Notes: generated by a model from the sequence alone, not told the origin. A stretch of 64,000 nt of DNA from Rhinopomastus cyanomelas (GCA_013400115.1 VXBP01002900.1:62001-126000); one strand, 5' to 3'. Positions 33,128-45,588 are shown, counted from the stretch's first letter. Numbers and translations are program-made.

Positions 33128-33361
33128 ATCATACAATCACAGAATCCCTCTGGTTGGAAAAGACCCCTGGGATCATCAAGTCCAACCACCTACCCTTCCT
33201 TACAAGTCCACCCCTAAACCACATCCCTCAATACCTCATCCAAATGATCTTTAAACATATCCTGGGATGGAGACTCAGCCGCCTCCCTGGGCAGCCCATT
33301 CCAGTGCCTGACCACCCTTTCTGTGAAACAATTCCTCCTAATATCCAATCTAAACCTACCT
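33128..33361 (-). mobile_element. older CR1 family, 3' part
   Basis: Antisense, with CACAGAATCCCTCTGGTTGG, AAGACCCCTGGGATCATCAAG and CCACCCCTAAACCAC. Diverged subfamily distinct from the dominant young copies. Confidence 0.85.
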
Positions 33362-34049
33362 GAGTCCTAAAGGGATTTGTGTTTCGATGTGAGAACATTA
33401 CCCACCCAAAACTTCACCCTGAAAAAGCAGAGTCAATTTAGGGTGGTCCTAGATGACATTAACCTCAGCAGCAATGGAAGGCTCCGAGCGCAAGAGGACC
33501 AGGCGGTCTCTCCGTTTCTGGAGACTGTTTTTCTCCAGGATAAGACACACATGTTCTTGACTTTATGAATTTTCACTTCTTTGAATAGTTTTTACAACAT
33601 TCCAACCCCCTCAAGTCTTTGGGATGACTCTGTGGTGAGTGAGGGTTTCTTTGCCTTTCACATGACCCAGTGAATTCCCCTTGTGCTGCAGCTCCCCGCG
33701 ACACGCAGCGTGTGTGAACGCCGCTGCCACAGCAGTGGCAGACCTGCTGCCAGTAGAAATGTGGAGATGATTTCATTTCCTCCATGTGAATGGCTTTTCA
33801 AGTGAGGAAGCACGATAGACGACGCTTTGGAAACAGAGAGAAGCACTTCAAAATCTGTCAGAGGCTAGAGACAGTGATGTAAGAAATGGATCAAATTTAG
33901 ACGACGTCCCAGTAGAAAAGAGGCTCATTCTGAGTGGCATTTCCAGCAAACAATAGAAGAACAATAAGTTCTGCAGATATTCTCTTGGGTAGGTACTTCA
34001 ATTTCCTGGCATTTCAGTAACAGGCACTAACAGGTTCCCTCCTGCCTTC
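33362..34049. other. unique intergenic DNA
   Basis: Nothing recognised. Confidence 0.45.
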
Positions 34050-34134
34050 ACAGAATCACAGAACATTAGGGATTGGAAGGGACCTCGAAAGATCATCCAG
34101 TCCAATCCCCCTGCCAGAGCAGCATCACCTAGAT
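34050..34134 (-). mobile_element. CR1 3' end
   Basis: Antisense short tail ending at CACCTAGATT, immediately followed by a sense CR1. Confidence 0.88.
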
Positions 34135-34452
34135 TGTGTCCAGTTCTGGGACTCTCAGTTGCAGAAGGACTCAGAACTGCTGGAGAGAGCCCAGTGCAGA
34201 GCCACAAAGATGATGAAGGGAGGGGAGCATCTCTCTGATGAGGAAAGGCTGAGGGAGCTGGGGCTCTGGATTTTGGAGGAGACTGAGGGGTGACTTCATT
34301 AATGGTTATAAATATGTGAACAGTGGGTGTCAGGAGGATGGAGCCAGGTTCTGCTCAGTGGCATCTAATGACAGGACAAGGGGCAAGACCTCCCACATCA
34401 ATATGAGAAGGAACTTCTTCCTGGTCAGGGTGACCTGTTCTGTGATTCTGTG
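34135..34452 (+). mobile_element. CR1 LINE with internal deletion
   Basis: Sense, from GTGTCCAGTTCTGGGACTC through ORF2-tail DNA to CTGTTCTGTGATTCTGTGG. The stretch between the NFF(T)VRVT region and the terminal octamers is missing. Confidence 0.9.
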
Positions 34453-34810
34453 GAAGTCTCAGTCACTGTGGGTGAAGAGCTGCCCAAGGACCTAAGACCT
34501 CAGAGTGTGTAGAGGTATCTGAAACTTGCAAAGTACCAAACCAAGACAAACCTATTTAAGCAAAGTTTAAGCCAGTTTACATTGATTTGCATCAGCACCA
34601 GCAGCTGGATTTAACATCAGTTTAACTGACACCACAGCAGCTTTTCTAACGTAGACATGTGTGTTCATCCAAAAGCGACAGGAACGTGAGTGAGCTAAAT
34701 GCTGGTTCATCACTAACTTCAGAAAGCCTTCACCCTGCAGGTCACAGGTCACTAGGAAAAAGAGGGAAAACAGGAATGCATGTAAACAACAGCTCTTTCA
34801 TTTAGACCAC
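34453..34810. other. unique intergenic DNA
   Basis: Nothing recognised. Confidence 0.4.
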
Positions 34811-34880
34811 AGCATCACACAGAATCACAGACCGTTGGAAGGGACCTTGGAAGACCATCTAGTCCAACCCCCTGCCAGTG
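34811..34880 (-). mobile_element. short CR1 3' end
   Basis: Antisense; CACAGAATCACAGACCGTTGG, about 70 bp. Confidence 0.8.
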
Positions 34881-35968
34881 GCAAAAAATATGCTGACATT
34901 ACTTCCAGAACAAAAGAAGGTAGGAAATTCATGCTGAAGCTGTCATCACCTCCCAGCCTTTCTGGAAAGACACCACGTTTCTCACAAGCCTCAAGAAGTT
35001 CAGCAGAGGACTTGGGGCTTTTGAAACAGCTGATGTCTTCACCAACAGGAGGTGGTGATGGAGGTTACTCCTTCCCCAGCGCAAGTTTCACAGCCTGGTG
35101 GCTCCTAGATTCCTGGAAATTCATCCATCCCGAAGTTTTAGAGAATCAATTAATCAAATGTCTGTGCTTTGTGCCCCTCAGACCTTTTAGCTATAAAAGC
35201 TGCCTTGTGGAACGCTGCCTCCATCAGCTCCCCTGGCCAGCAGGCCCGCGCCGGCGCTGTGTGCGCAGCTGACAGCTTCCCCTCGAGCCGCTACAGAGAT
35301 CTCCACCAGCTCCCGGGGCTCTGTGTACACGGGAAGCACAGTCAGGAAATTAAATTTTCCCTGCCCATAATTAACAAGAGCTAAACATTTGTGGATTTGT
35401 TGTCAGTGCTGGAAAGGCTGAAGCTGGCTCCAGAGAAAGAGGAGCATTTCCAAACGAAAAGTACGAATGTCTCACTCCTGTAGTTAAATAAATGGAGCCA
35501 CCAACCAAACAACCCCCTGCGCTCAGGAAAACAAACCCAAAAACGGGTTGTTTTGGAGAGTTTGGGTGAGGAATCCTCTTAAGGGTGCTGTGGGCATGTT
35601 TCCTTGCCAAGGCTGATTCGCTCCAGCACTGCGTGTCAAGTGCGTGAGTTATCTCACCAGCTCCAACGAGCCTGGGTTTGCTCTGAGAGCTTTGGAGCTC
35701 AGCAGAGCGGGAGGCAGAGCTGGGACTCCTCCTGCTTGGTGCAGGGCTAGGGGCTGAGGGTTTGGCAGAGGTTGTTCCACTACTCAGGGGTAAATTGTGC
35801 TCTGTGTGAGAGATGATTCTCTTTGGGAAGTTCTGGGGTGGTGTAAGTGCTTGGCGAAGCAGAACGGGCAACACGCGACTCATCTGCTTGGCTGAGTGTC
35901 GTGAGCACTTTTGTAGGTGGAATGAAGTGACCCCTGAAAACAGATGACGTGACTTCCTTCTCTGAAAA
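34881..35968. other. unique intergenic DNA
   Basis: No gene recognised. AT-rich motifs at 35110-35170 (GAATCAATTAATCAAATG) and 35345-35380 (GGAAATTAAATTTTCC, CATAATTAAC) are possible regulatory sites. The 202-codon minus-strand frame lacks a domain. Confidence 0.4.
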
Positions 35969-36272
35969 CACAGAGTCACAGGGCATTAGGGACTGGAAGT
36001 GACCTCGAAAGATCATCTAGTCCAATCCCCTGCCACAGCAGGATCACCTGGACCAAGTCACAGAATCACATTAGAGATTGGAAGGGACCTCAGAAAGTCA
36101 TCTAGTCCAATCCCCTGTCATAGCAGGATCATCTAGAGCAAGTCACAGAATCACAGAACATTAGGCATTGGAAGGGACCTCAAAAGATCATCTAGTGCAG
36201 TCCCCCTGCCACAGCAGGATCATCTAGACCAAGCCCCACAGGAACATACCCAGGTGGGTTTTAAACACTCAG
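35969..36272 (-). mobile_element. three CR1 3' ends in tandem
   Basis: Antisense tails beginning at about 35969, 36059 and 36146 with ACCAAGTCACAGAATCACA-type junctions. The last runs into the AGGTGGGTTTTAAACACTC region. Confidence 0.9.
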
Positions 36273-36384
36273 AGCATCTCTCAGAACATGGCTTGGGCTG
36301 TACTGCGAATTCCAAGCATCTCTTCACATCTCATTTTGCTTCTCTGCAAAATATACAGGCTTTTTCAAGGAGAAAAACAATAAA

Positions 36385-36506
36385 TCACAGAACATTAGGG
36401 ACTGGAAGGGACTTGGAAAGATCATCTAGTCCAATCACCTAGACCAAGTTGTGCAGGAACACATCCAGGCAGGTTTTAAACGTCTCCAGAGAAGGAGACT
36501 CCACCA
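36385..36506 (-). mobile_element. CR1 3' part
   Basis: Antisense; a small deletion removes the CCCCCTGCCACAGCAGG segment. Ends in GAGAAGGAGACTCCACCAC. Confidence 0.88.
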
Positions 36507-36565
36507 CACTGGAAGCTACAGAAAGAATATGTAGGATCAGGTCTGACCTTGAATATGTAAGATCA

Positions 36566-36676
36566 GGATGTGTTCCTGTGTGACTTGGTCTAGGTGATCC
36601 TGCTGTGGGAGGGGGATTGGACTAGATGGTCTTTCCAGGTCCCTTCCAATTCCCAACGATTCCGTGATTCTATGAT
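36566..36676 (+). mobile_element. CR1 3' end
   Basis: Sense tail from GGATGTGTTCCTGTGTGACTTGG to CGTGATTCTATG. Its last bases are the left border of the 923-bp duplication. Confidence 0.9.
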
Positions 36677-37167
36677 TTGTGTCTTTATCACTAGCTGCCA
36701 AACCATTATGATTAAAATACATGAGGAAAGGAAAGATGGAACAATCCAATGGAATGATTCTGCATGAACTCACTTAAAGGAGACACATCCTAGCACTGAT
36801 GTCTAAGATGTGTCACGGGATGCTTTCCAAAAACTTGTTTAAGTCTGCATTGTGCTGAGAGCTGCAGACACCCCACCTAAAACATCAGATAGCCACGTCT
36901 TATCCCAGTGCATGGTGCCAAGGTGATTTCTGTACCACACAGAACAGCAAGAGTACATTTTTGTCCCTATTCCATGAATCCAATAAGTTCATGTTGAATT
37001 CTTTCAGTCACGTTTATTGAAGCGCCATGTACACCTATGTCAGTGTGTATATTATAAATAATAAATAATTATTACTAGAGTGGGCTGAATTATTCATTGA
37101 GGATAAATTATCTGACAAATACTGGCTGCTTCTCTGCTTGTGACTTGTTTATGAGTAATCTGAATAT

Positions 37168-37262
37168 CACAGAATCACAGAATCATTCAGGTTTGAAAAG
37201 ACCCTTGGGATCATCGAGTCCAACCGTCAACCCTACTCTACAAGTTCACCCCTAAACCAGAT
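37168..37262 (-). mobile_element. older CR1 family, 3' end
   Basis: Antisense; CATTCAGGTTTGAAAAGACC and CAAGTTCACCCCTAAACCAG. Repeated at 38091-38186 in the duplicate. Confidence 0.82.
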
Positions 37263-37483
37263 CCCCCAAGATGACATCTTCCATGGGGTTTTTTGAATGA
37301 GGAAGGATATTAGTCTGAAGACTGCAAGATGATTGTTTAGGATGTTCACAGAGTGATCATGTGTCATTATTTGTGAGACATGGACACGTCGGCCACATGG
37401 GCCCGGTTCTCATCTGGTGGTTGGTGAGTTGGAAGAGAGTCCAAAGAGTTTGAGGTGGGGGCCAGGTGCTGCCAAAGCATGAA

Positions 37484-37592
37484 GGTAAATATGAGAAGGA
37501 AATCCTTCCCAGTGAGGGTGACAGAGCACTGGAAGGGGCTGCCCAGGGGGGTTGTGGAGTCTCCTTCTCTGGAGACGTTTAAAACCACCTGG
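37484..37592 (+). mobile_element. CR1 3' part, cut by the N at 37593
   Basis: Sense; from ATATGAGAAGGAAATCC to AAAACCACCTGG, then N. The complete version is at 38408-38614. Confidence 0.9.
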
Positions 37593-37593
37593 N

Positions 37594-38516
37594 CTATGAT
37601 TTGTGTCTTTATCACTAGCTGCCAAACCATTATGATTAAAATACATGAGGAAAGGAAAGATGGAACAATCCAATGGAATGATTCTGCATGAACTCACTTA
37701 AAGGAGACACATCCTAGCACTGATGTCTAAGATGTGTCACGGGATGCTTTCCAAAAACTTGTTTAAGTCTGCATTGTGCTGAGAGCTGCAGACACCCCAC
37801 CTAAAACATCAGATAGCCACGTCTTATCCCAGTGCATGGTGCCAAGGTGATTTCTGTACCACACAGAACAGCAAGAGTACATTTTTGTCCCTATTCCATG
37901 AATCCAATAAGTTCATGTTGAATTCTTTCAGTCACGTTTATTGAAGCGCCATGTACACCTATGTCAGTGTGTATATTATAAATAATAAATAATTATTACT
38001 AGAGTGGGCTGAATTATTCATTGAGGATAAATTATCTGACAAATACTGGCTGCTTCTCTGCTTGTGACTTGTTTATGAGTAATCTGAATATCACAGAATC
38101 ACAGAATCATTCAGGTTTGAAAAGACCCTTGGGATCATCGAGTCCAACCGTCAACCCTACTCTACAAGTTCACCCCTAAACCAGATCCCACAAGATGATA
38201 TCTTCCATGGGGTTTTTTGAATGAGGAAGGATATTAGTCTGAAGACTGCAAGATGATTGTTTAGGATGTTCACAGAGTGATCATGTGTCATTATTTGTGA
38301 GACATGGACATGTCGGCCACATGGGCCCGGTTCTCATCTGGTGGTTGGTGAGTTGGAAGAGAGTCCAAAGAGTTTGAGGTGGGGGCCAGGTGCTGCCAAA
38401 GCATGAAGGTAAATATGAGAAGGAAATCCTTCCCAGTGAGGGTGACAGAGCTCTGGAAGGGGCTGCCCAGGGGGGTTGTGGAGTCTCCTTCTCTGGAGAC
38501 GTTTAAAACCACCTGG
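37594..38516. repeat. right copy of the 923-bp direct duplication
   Basis: Begins right after the single N with CTATGATTTGTGTC, the same point as 36670. This copy continues intact into the end of its CR1 at 38614. Confidence 0.92.
38091..38186 (-). mobile_element. older CR1 family, 3' end (duplicate)
   Basis: Second copy of the element at 37168-37262. Confidence 0.82.
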
Positions 38517-38614
38517 GCATGTTCCTGTGTGACTTGGTCTGGGTGATCCTGCAGTGACAGGGGGATTGGACTAGATGATCTTTTGAAGTCCCTTCCAATC
38601 CCTAATGTTCTGTG
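38408..38614 (+). mobile_element. CR1 3' part, complete to tail
   Basis: Sense; ends CCTAATGTTCTGTGATTCTATG. Confidence 0.92.
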
Positions 38615-39640
38615 ATTCTATGTCTCTCTCAAAGCTAGACCTCCATCACTCCTCACTCACCCCATCATCTGTGCTCACGGTGTCAAGGACAGTCTCCCTG
38701 GAAGGCTGATAATGCGACAGGGATCATGAGTTTAATGGGATCAATGTATAGCTTACAAAATCTTCAAGGAGGGAATGAGGAGCCCCAGCTAGGGATGAGG
38801 GGGATGAAATGAACAATTAAGATGGGATGAGGACCCTTCACAGCAAGTGGATTCTGATCAAAAAGAACATAGCCCAGCAGGACCCTGGGTGCTGAGTCCC
38901 TCAAAGAGCTTTAAACAGGTCACGGGCTGGTTGGCTATTTAAGCAGATCCCATAAATACCCAAGGCTCTAGATGGAGTGACCACATAACCAAAACTCCAG
39001 CTCGATAAATAAGGATATGCAGATGGGGAGAAGGAGGACTTTAGAGTCCCAACCTCAGAGAACTGCAGGGCTTGTGGGGATGCAGAGTGGCTCTGTCTCC
39101 AGCCGTCCCTGCTGGCACTGGTGGGGCTCAGTGGAACGCCTCTCCTAGGGTCTGGTACTAATCCATTCCTTGGGCAGCCCATGCGAGCTGCTGGGCAACC
39201 CTTTCCTGAGGTCTTGCTTGCCAGACTCTCAGTTGGTCTGGCTGTGGTGGGTGAAGGACCTCGGGACACATGTGGCTGCCCAGCACAGCACACAACTTTA
39301 GCCATGTGTGCGGGCTTGCCAGGGGACCCCAAAACAAGGCAGCTTGGAGGTCCGCTGCCAAGGTGGTGGCCAAGTGACTGGGAAGGAGATCCCTTTGGTG
39401 GACGTTGCCCAGCCCGGGGCGGGCTGCAGAAGGACATCCCACAGCTCTGGGCGGCCCCAGAGTGTCACAAAGACAAACGTTGGAAGGCGAACACTCGGCC
39501 AAGAAAAAGACAACAATGAATACTGCAGTTTGCTCGCAGATGCCTTTGTCTTGGCTGCTAACAGGGAAGTTCAGCGCAAGAAAGGCTATTGTCCCGACAA
39601 AAATGCGTGTGAGCAAATGTTTACGCAATGCAGCTAGAGG
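38615..39640. other. unique intergenic DNA
   Basis: No gene recognised. GC content rises to the right. Open frames on both strands overlap and none has a domain. Confidence 0.45.
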
Positions 39641-40309
39641 AGGGCAGGCAAGCGGCAACGGGAACGGTCCCCTGGATTCGGGAGGGCTTTCAGGAGCCCC
39701 ACCATTTCCTGCGAGTTTGCTTGTGCCTGGTTTTACTGCTCTGAACCGGTTCTCGTAGCGGCGGCCCAGCTCGGTGCTGCCCAGCCGCTGCGCTCCGGAG
39801 ACTCGGCGGGCAGGTGGCGAGAGGGTGGCCGAGCCCGGCAAGCCCTGGGGTGTGCAGCCCGCAGGGTGGAAGCACTGCGCTCCCCTCCTGCATCCCCTTG
39901 CAGGCTCCATCAACTGAAAGCAATGGGCCAAACCCTGCCTGCGATTGTCTGTGTCTGCCTCCGCTTCCAGGCGGAGCTGGATGCCCGTAAATTCGCGCCC
40001 GGCTTGGCGCTGCCGCCTCCTTGGCTGCTTGCACCGGAGGAGAGATCCGATGCCTCTGAGAGCAGCTCCAGAGCGGTCCCAGGGGCAGGGCACGCAGCCC
40101 AGGTGAGAACCTGCCGTCTCGCAGCACGTCAGCCACCCAGACCCACGGCGGGCTGATGGTGTCTCTCATTGAGGATCAATCCTCCATTTGTTTTCCGGCA
40201 TTTGATGTTTCATTCCTAATGATCTCTAGGCTCTGCACCAAAGTTGTCTTCCTGACAGCACATGCCAAGCGCGATTATCCACCTTCGTGCGACGGTTGTG
40301 CTCGGGGAA

Positions 40310-40342
<33 letters not shown>

Positions 40343-40440
40343 GACAGCCCGGCCGGGCTGCTGGCAGCCGGAGCATCGCGCCAGCCCCTGCGCTCTCCTT
40401 GCTCCCTCCCTCGCTGCTTCTCCTCTCTTCCCCCCGCCTT
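39641..40440. other. CpG-rich island with a GCC repeat
   Basis: CpG-dense stretch about 36 kb upstream of SHOX, containing (GCC)10 at 40311-40340. A possible promoter of an unannotated, probably non-coding transcript. The 311-codon and arginine-rich frames across it are GC-rich shadows. Confidence 0.4.
40311..40340. repeat. (GCC)10 trinucleotide repeat
   Basis: Ten uninterrupted GCC units, giving runs of Arg, Ala or Pro in different frames. Confidence 0.95.
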
Positions 40441-41035
40441 TGGCTCAATGTAACTGCACAAAGGCAACACTAAATAAGGAAAATATGCTTCCCAGTAACC
40501 CGAACTGACTAAAACAAAGCTGACATGTTTATGCAATTAGCTACACATCTAACTTTGTTCAGCTTCTCTTCCTTTCAAACACTCCGCAGTGGCTCTGCAG
40601 ACCAGGCTGCTCCAGCAAAGCTGAGATAGACGGGGAGCAAAGGAATCCGTCTCTCTTTTTTTTCCTCCCCCTAAAAAACCATTACAGACCTGAGGTACCT
40701 CCTGAATCTCGGAGTCCCCCTGCGACTGCTCTCTGCTGTGAGAGCAATTCATTAAAAGTTAATTAAAAGGTGAAGTTCAATATGCAGTTTCCTTTAGCTA
40801 ATCCTCCCAAGGCAGCTTCGCGCGGCACTAATGCACCCATTTGGCTGATGTTAGAAAACAAAAAGGCACGACTGTCTAATTAAGAGGCTGGTGTTTACAA
40901 GAGAGAGGCTTTTCTAATCGGTGACTCCGAGCCCAAATTAATCTTCACGCCGCTGGTTTAAGCGCTCTCAGCCTAACTTGGACTTTTCCCCGACAAGAGC
41001 TTGCAAAACGTGGATCACTTCCAGGACCTTTGATA
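40441..41035. promoter_or_regulatory. strong candidate enhancer block
   Basis: AT-rich unique DNA right next to the CpG island, with TTTATGCAATTAGCTACAC, TTCATTAAAAGTTAATTAAA near 40750, CTTTAGCTAATCC, GTCTAATTAAGAGG, TTCTAATCGG and CCAAATTAATC motifs. No repeats. Confidence 0.45.
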
Positions 41036-41847
41036 TAATAGTGTTCAGCCTGCTCACTCCTGCACTCGCACTCCTTCAGGACCCAGTCCTGGCCCCCCTC
41101 ACTGCCTGAGCTGCTTCACTCTGGCTCTGGTGCAGGAGTCTTCTCAAGGGTCTTGCTGGGCAGGCTGGCTCGCCAAGGTGGAGCTCCATCTCCGCCTTCC
41201 AGCGCGCTAAGTGTCTAAAGATGTGTTGCTTTTCCACTCCCACCAGTTATTTTTCTGGTAATGGGTTCTAAATGCTTTGCAGAAACGAACACGCTCCGTC
41301 TGTTTACAGCGGTGCCAAACACATTTCTTGGTCTAATAACAGACAAGAGCATAATGACTGCGCTCCCACCAACACTGGTTTCGTTCGACAGTAGCTGCTG
41401 CTTCCTGTCCTTGCAGAGGAAACAACAGGAAAAGCAAAGAACACTGCCCCCTCCTTAAAAAACATCAGTTTATCCTGCCCAGATACACCTGGGAGAAAGG
41501 GCAAAAATATCCTAAGCTGCTGTCACTCAGGCGGGTTTTGTCACCAGGACTTTAATTTTGGAGGCCACGGCGGTAACAAGGACGTGGAGGAAACCTACAG
41601 ACGATCCCAAAGGTAAAATGACCAGCCCTGGAGAAAACCAATTCCAAACTGCAGGCTGGTCAGGACAGTCCTTTCCTCATCCAAAAGCTGGAGATGCTAA
41701 CAATGACACAACTTGATCTGTTCATCAAGCTCTGTCACACATCCAAACAAAAACTGCAGCTTGCCGGCAAATGAAGAAGCCACCTCAGGGCTCAGCAAGG
41801 TGACTGTTTATTTAAGATGTTTTACACTGATTGTCTCTGTAGTCAGA
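41036..41847. other. unique intergenic DNA
   Basis: Nothing recognised. Confidence 0.4.
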
Positions 41848-42345
41848 GAATCACAGAACATTAGGGTTTGGGAGTGACCTTGAAAGACCATCTAGTCCAA
41901 TCGCCCTGCCACAGCAGAATCACCTAGACCAAGTTGCACAGGAACATGTCCAGGTGGGTTTGAAACATCTTCAGAGAAGGAGACTCCATAACTCCTCTGG
42001 TCAGCACCTTCCAGTGCTCTGTCAACCTCACCATGAAGAAGTTCCTTCTCATATTTACATGGAACCTCCTATGCTCACACCCATTGCACATCATCCTATC
42101 ATTAGATGACACTGAGAAGAGCCTGGCTCCATTCTCTGACACCCACCCTTCACATATTTATAGACAAGAATGAGGTCACCTCTCAGTCTCCTCTTCTCCA
42201 AACTGAAGAGACTCAGCTCCCTCAGCCTTTCCTTATCAGGGAGGTGTTCCACTTCCTTCCTCATCCTTGTTGATCTACGTTGGACTCCCTCCAGCAGCTC
42301 CACATCCCTCCTGAACTGAGGGGCCCAGTACTCCAGATGGGGTCC
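41848..42345 (-). mobile_element. CR1 LINE with frameshifted ORF2 remnant
   Basis: Antisense copy of about 500 bp. The ORF2 tail reads in two overlapping minus-strand frames because of small indels in the QEDGA region. Confidence 0.92.
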
Positions 42346-42355
42346 CACCAGTGCA

Positions 42356-42452
42356 CAAAATCACGGATCATTAGGGATTGGAAGGGACCTTGAAAGATCA
42401 TCCAGTCCGGTCCCCCCACCACAGCAGGATCCCCTAGACCAAGTCTCACAGG
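42356..42452 (-). mobile_element. CR1 3' end
   Basis: Antisense tail directly behind the previous copy, ending CTAGACCAAGTCTCACAGG. Confidence 0.9.
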
Positions 42453-44027
42453 TGACTGTCACCCCATGCACCAGTCTGTCACCCAGTGTGTTAAAGAAGT
42501 CGCGGAGGCAGGATGTTGTCTACTTTTATCTCATCATACATCAGGCAGCAATTTTCTGCTCCTCAATAACATCTGAATGTTCAAAAATACCTCTTGCCAA
42601 CAGGACACTTTTCCTCAAGGTGTCTACCTCCTCTTGCTTCTTCCTTCCCCTTGGTTCACTTAGAGTTCTGTCCAGGAATAACCAGAATGAGAGGAGGGAA
42701 GAAAGCAGAAGAAAATTTGCAAGCCCAAGGAAGCCTCCATAGGCCCATGTGCGCTGCTCGGAAGCCGCAGACCTGTTGTGCTGGGCGGGGAGCCTGCGGT
42801 TGGAAAGTATTTGCGGTCCACTAAAAAAGCTCTTCTGGAAGCTAAAAGCAGGACCAGCCTCGCTCAGTTCCAGCTTGCAGAGTGCACCAAGAGAGAGAAC
42901 AAAGAGGGAAAACCAAAGCCCTGGGTCCCCACGTGGGAACGCCCAAGCCTTCCGGTTCACCCTCGGCGCGTAAACACCGCAGTAGGTCTGGGAGCCGGGA
43001 CAGCGCTCCAGGTTCTCCAGAATTAAGAGGGTTGGGTGTGTTCTCTGAGAGGGAACCGTGAAAGAGCTTCCTGGTTCTATCAGCTCCCCACACCTTTGCC
43101 GAGAAGGGCTGCTGCCACAAATCACATGAAGAATTAGCGGCGCTCCCGAGCGCCCATTTGTTTTCTTGGCACCGGGCGCGTTAGCTCCCCGCTATTCATT
43201 TAGTCTGCGTCTAGCGGGAGATAAATTCCCCTCGGAAGCGGCCCCGAAGGACCGTATGTGCTGTATGTTGGAGAAAAATCTCGCTGCCCTGAGAGCAGAG
43301 CTTTCTCTACAAGGGGAAGAGAAAGAAGGAGAAATACCGCGGAGTTAATTTAGAGGCAAGCTCTGCTTTTCGCAGGGGTTTTGATTGTTCGGCTCTCCCG
43401 GCGCCACGGCCCGCGCCGACCTTTGCGGGATCGCCGCGCCGAGAGCTCGATGCACGCCGAGGAGCGCGCGCCGCTCTGATCCCCTCATTTAGGTAACGGC
43501 GCTGAGCCTCTTGCTGTAGGGGTGGGGAGGAGGGAGGGGAGGAAGGAGACAGCGAGTCTTTCTCCACGGATGCTAATGAGACTTTTCGAGTGAGCTGCAG
43601 GCTGGAGGAACTTAAGCCTCTGTAGGTGTTTCTGGTTTTCAGGCTTTGAGCTCGTGCTGTGCTTCGCGCTCTCCGAAAGCCACTCAACAACCTACTGCTT
43701 TGTCTCTCTGCAGTTTCCAGGTTAAGCTACGCTAGCAGGAGCCCTTTAGCTTCTGTGTTGCAGCAGAAAAACAAACATCAAAATTGTTTGATGTTTTTTG
43801 AGGAGAGAAGGCCAGTGAAATATTTTTTAATGGGGAGCTGAAGTCTTTCAGCCAACAGGATGTTGTTCAACTCTGGCCCGGATGAGGAACGACCAGAAGC
43901 TGATGGCATCTAAAAACCATTAAAGCAAGTAGCTGCCTCAGCACCATCCCAGTGGCACCATCACAAAAGCACACAGACAAATATGTGATGGGTACCCAGA
44001 AGCTACAGCCGTTGTTTTAGCTTGGTG
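42453..44027. other. CR1-free unique DNA, GC-rich centre
   Basis: No gene recognised. A CpG-rich stretch lies at about 43380-43480. Short motifs (TTCATTTAGTC, GTTAATTTAGAGG) flank it. Open frames lack domains. Confidence 0.4.
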
Positions 44028-44424
44028 CTGAGGGAGCTGGGTCTCTTGACCTTGGAGGAGACTGAGGGGTGACCTCATTCATGTCTATAAATACGTGAAG
44101 GGTGGGTGTCAGGAGGATGGAGCCAGGCTCTGCTCAGTGTCATCTAGTGATAGGACAAGGGGCAATGAGTGTGAGCTGGAACAGAGGAAGTTCTATGTAA
44201 ATATGAGAAGGAACTTCTTCAAGGTGAGGGTGACAGAGCACTGGAACAGGCTGCCCATGGTGGGTTGTGGAGTCTTCTTCTCTGGAGACATTTAAGACCC
44301 ACCTGGACATGCTTCTGTGTGACTTGGTCTGGGTGAGCCTGTAGTGGCAGGGGGATTGGACTAGATGATCTTTCAAGGTCCCTTCCAGTCCCTGATATTC
44401 TGTGATTCCTTGATTCTGTGATTC
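44028..44424 (+). mobile_element. CR1 LINE 3' part
   Basis: Sense, from GCTGAGGGAGCTGGGTCTC to three terminal octamers (GATTCCTTGATTCTGTGATTC). Confidence 0.93.
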
Positions 44425-45588
44425 TTTCTTGCTGGTTTCTCAGCAAGATGACAAGAAGTAGATGGTCATGGGGACCAGTCACCCTTCCGAGCAGGTTACG
44501 AACCCTCCAGAGAAGTCTGCCCAGATTATTACAGTGTGGCTTGACGTGCTGGTGGGCTAAAATTCATGAGTATAGTGATGTATGTGCTTGGTCCCTCTCA
44601 CAAGACCTCTCTGATGGGTTAACAAGTGTGTATCCACTAAAGTATAGGTTTAGACATCCAGAGTCTAAGCTTGTCCCCAGCCCCACAAAAGAAAGGGTAT
44701 CCAGACTTGCAGTGGGAACGTGGGCAGTGCTACCCACACAGACACCAGTGCAGGTGTGAGCAAGGTGGCCACAGCAGCACCAGCAGACTGACAGTTGCTC
44801 TGCAGAAGCCTGTGTTTGCCCCAGGAAGAAAAGCCCAAGGGAGATCCATCAGCCAGCCACTCCTCACACACTCCACAGCCACCCTTCCGCTGAAGACACC
44901 GCACGTCCTGTGGAGACCCCTCTCCTCAGCACCAGCACGTGCATCCCTCCCACAGCTGAGGTCTGTGTGATGACAGAAGAGTAGGCAGGGTTTCTCCTTG
45001 AAGGAGTGAACGTTCAGTAAACCCTGGCTGATCCACACTTCCCTCTGCGGTGCCAAATGCGTTGGAAGTGACAAGGCACTCAGCAGTAGCCCGAGCCAGG
45101 AAGGCAGGAGCACAAGCCGCGTGTTCATGCGTGCACACACAGACTTGTTTGCTGAAAGTTCCACATACATCAAATTAAAGCAGATGAAGCAACAAACCCA
45201 GACACCATTTACCCACAGGGAACGTGCTCAGCCTTTTAGCCACTGAAAATTCACTCCTGCTTGTCGGTATCGCTAACCTGCTCGGGTAGACTGATGTTTT
45301 GATGCCGGAATACCCGTAGGGTTTCCAGAGAGCACATCATAAGATTCACAGCTACAGACACATCCTTCTAGCAGAGCAAATTGGACTTCGACGGGAGCCT
45401 CGCGCAGAGCTGCTCAGCCTACAGAGGGCTGAGGGCATCGGCAGAAGAAAGCGTTAGCACCTCGAGATGTTTGCTGTGAAAACGTAGATAGCTGAGGTCG
45501 TGGGATGCTTCGAAAGATTGGAGGAGAGAAGAGAGTTCAGAGTTATGTTCTGTGGTTTCAGGGTAGAATTCAGGTGCTACAAGTCGTG
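44425..45588. other. unique intergenic DNA
   Basis: Nothing recognised. Confidence 0.45.

Larger units (their letters stand above)
36670..37592. repeat. left copy of a 923-bp direct duplication
   Basis: Matches 37594-38516 (offset 924). I see about four single-base differences, a level expected between two alleles. It contains unique DNA (36677-37167), an old CR1 (37168-37262) and the start of a young CR1 (37484-37592). The copies are separated by one N. Confidence 0.92.

Noticed and set aside
32488..33363. 291-codon plus-strand open frame
   Set aside because: Its end is antisense CR1 sequence and no domain is visible in the rest.
39158..40093. 311-codon minus-strand open frame
   Set aside because: GC-rich region with overlapping open frames on both strands; no domain and composition typical of chance frames in CpG islands.
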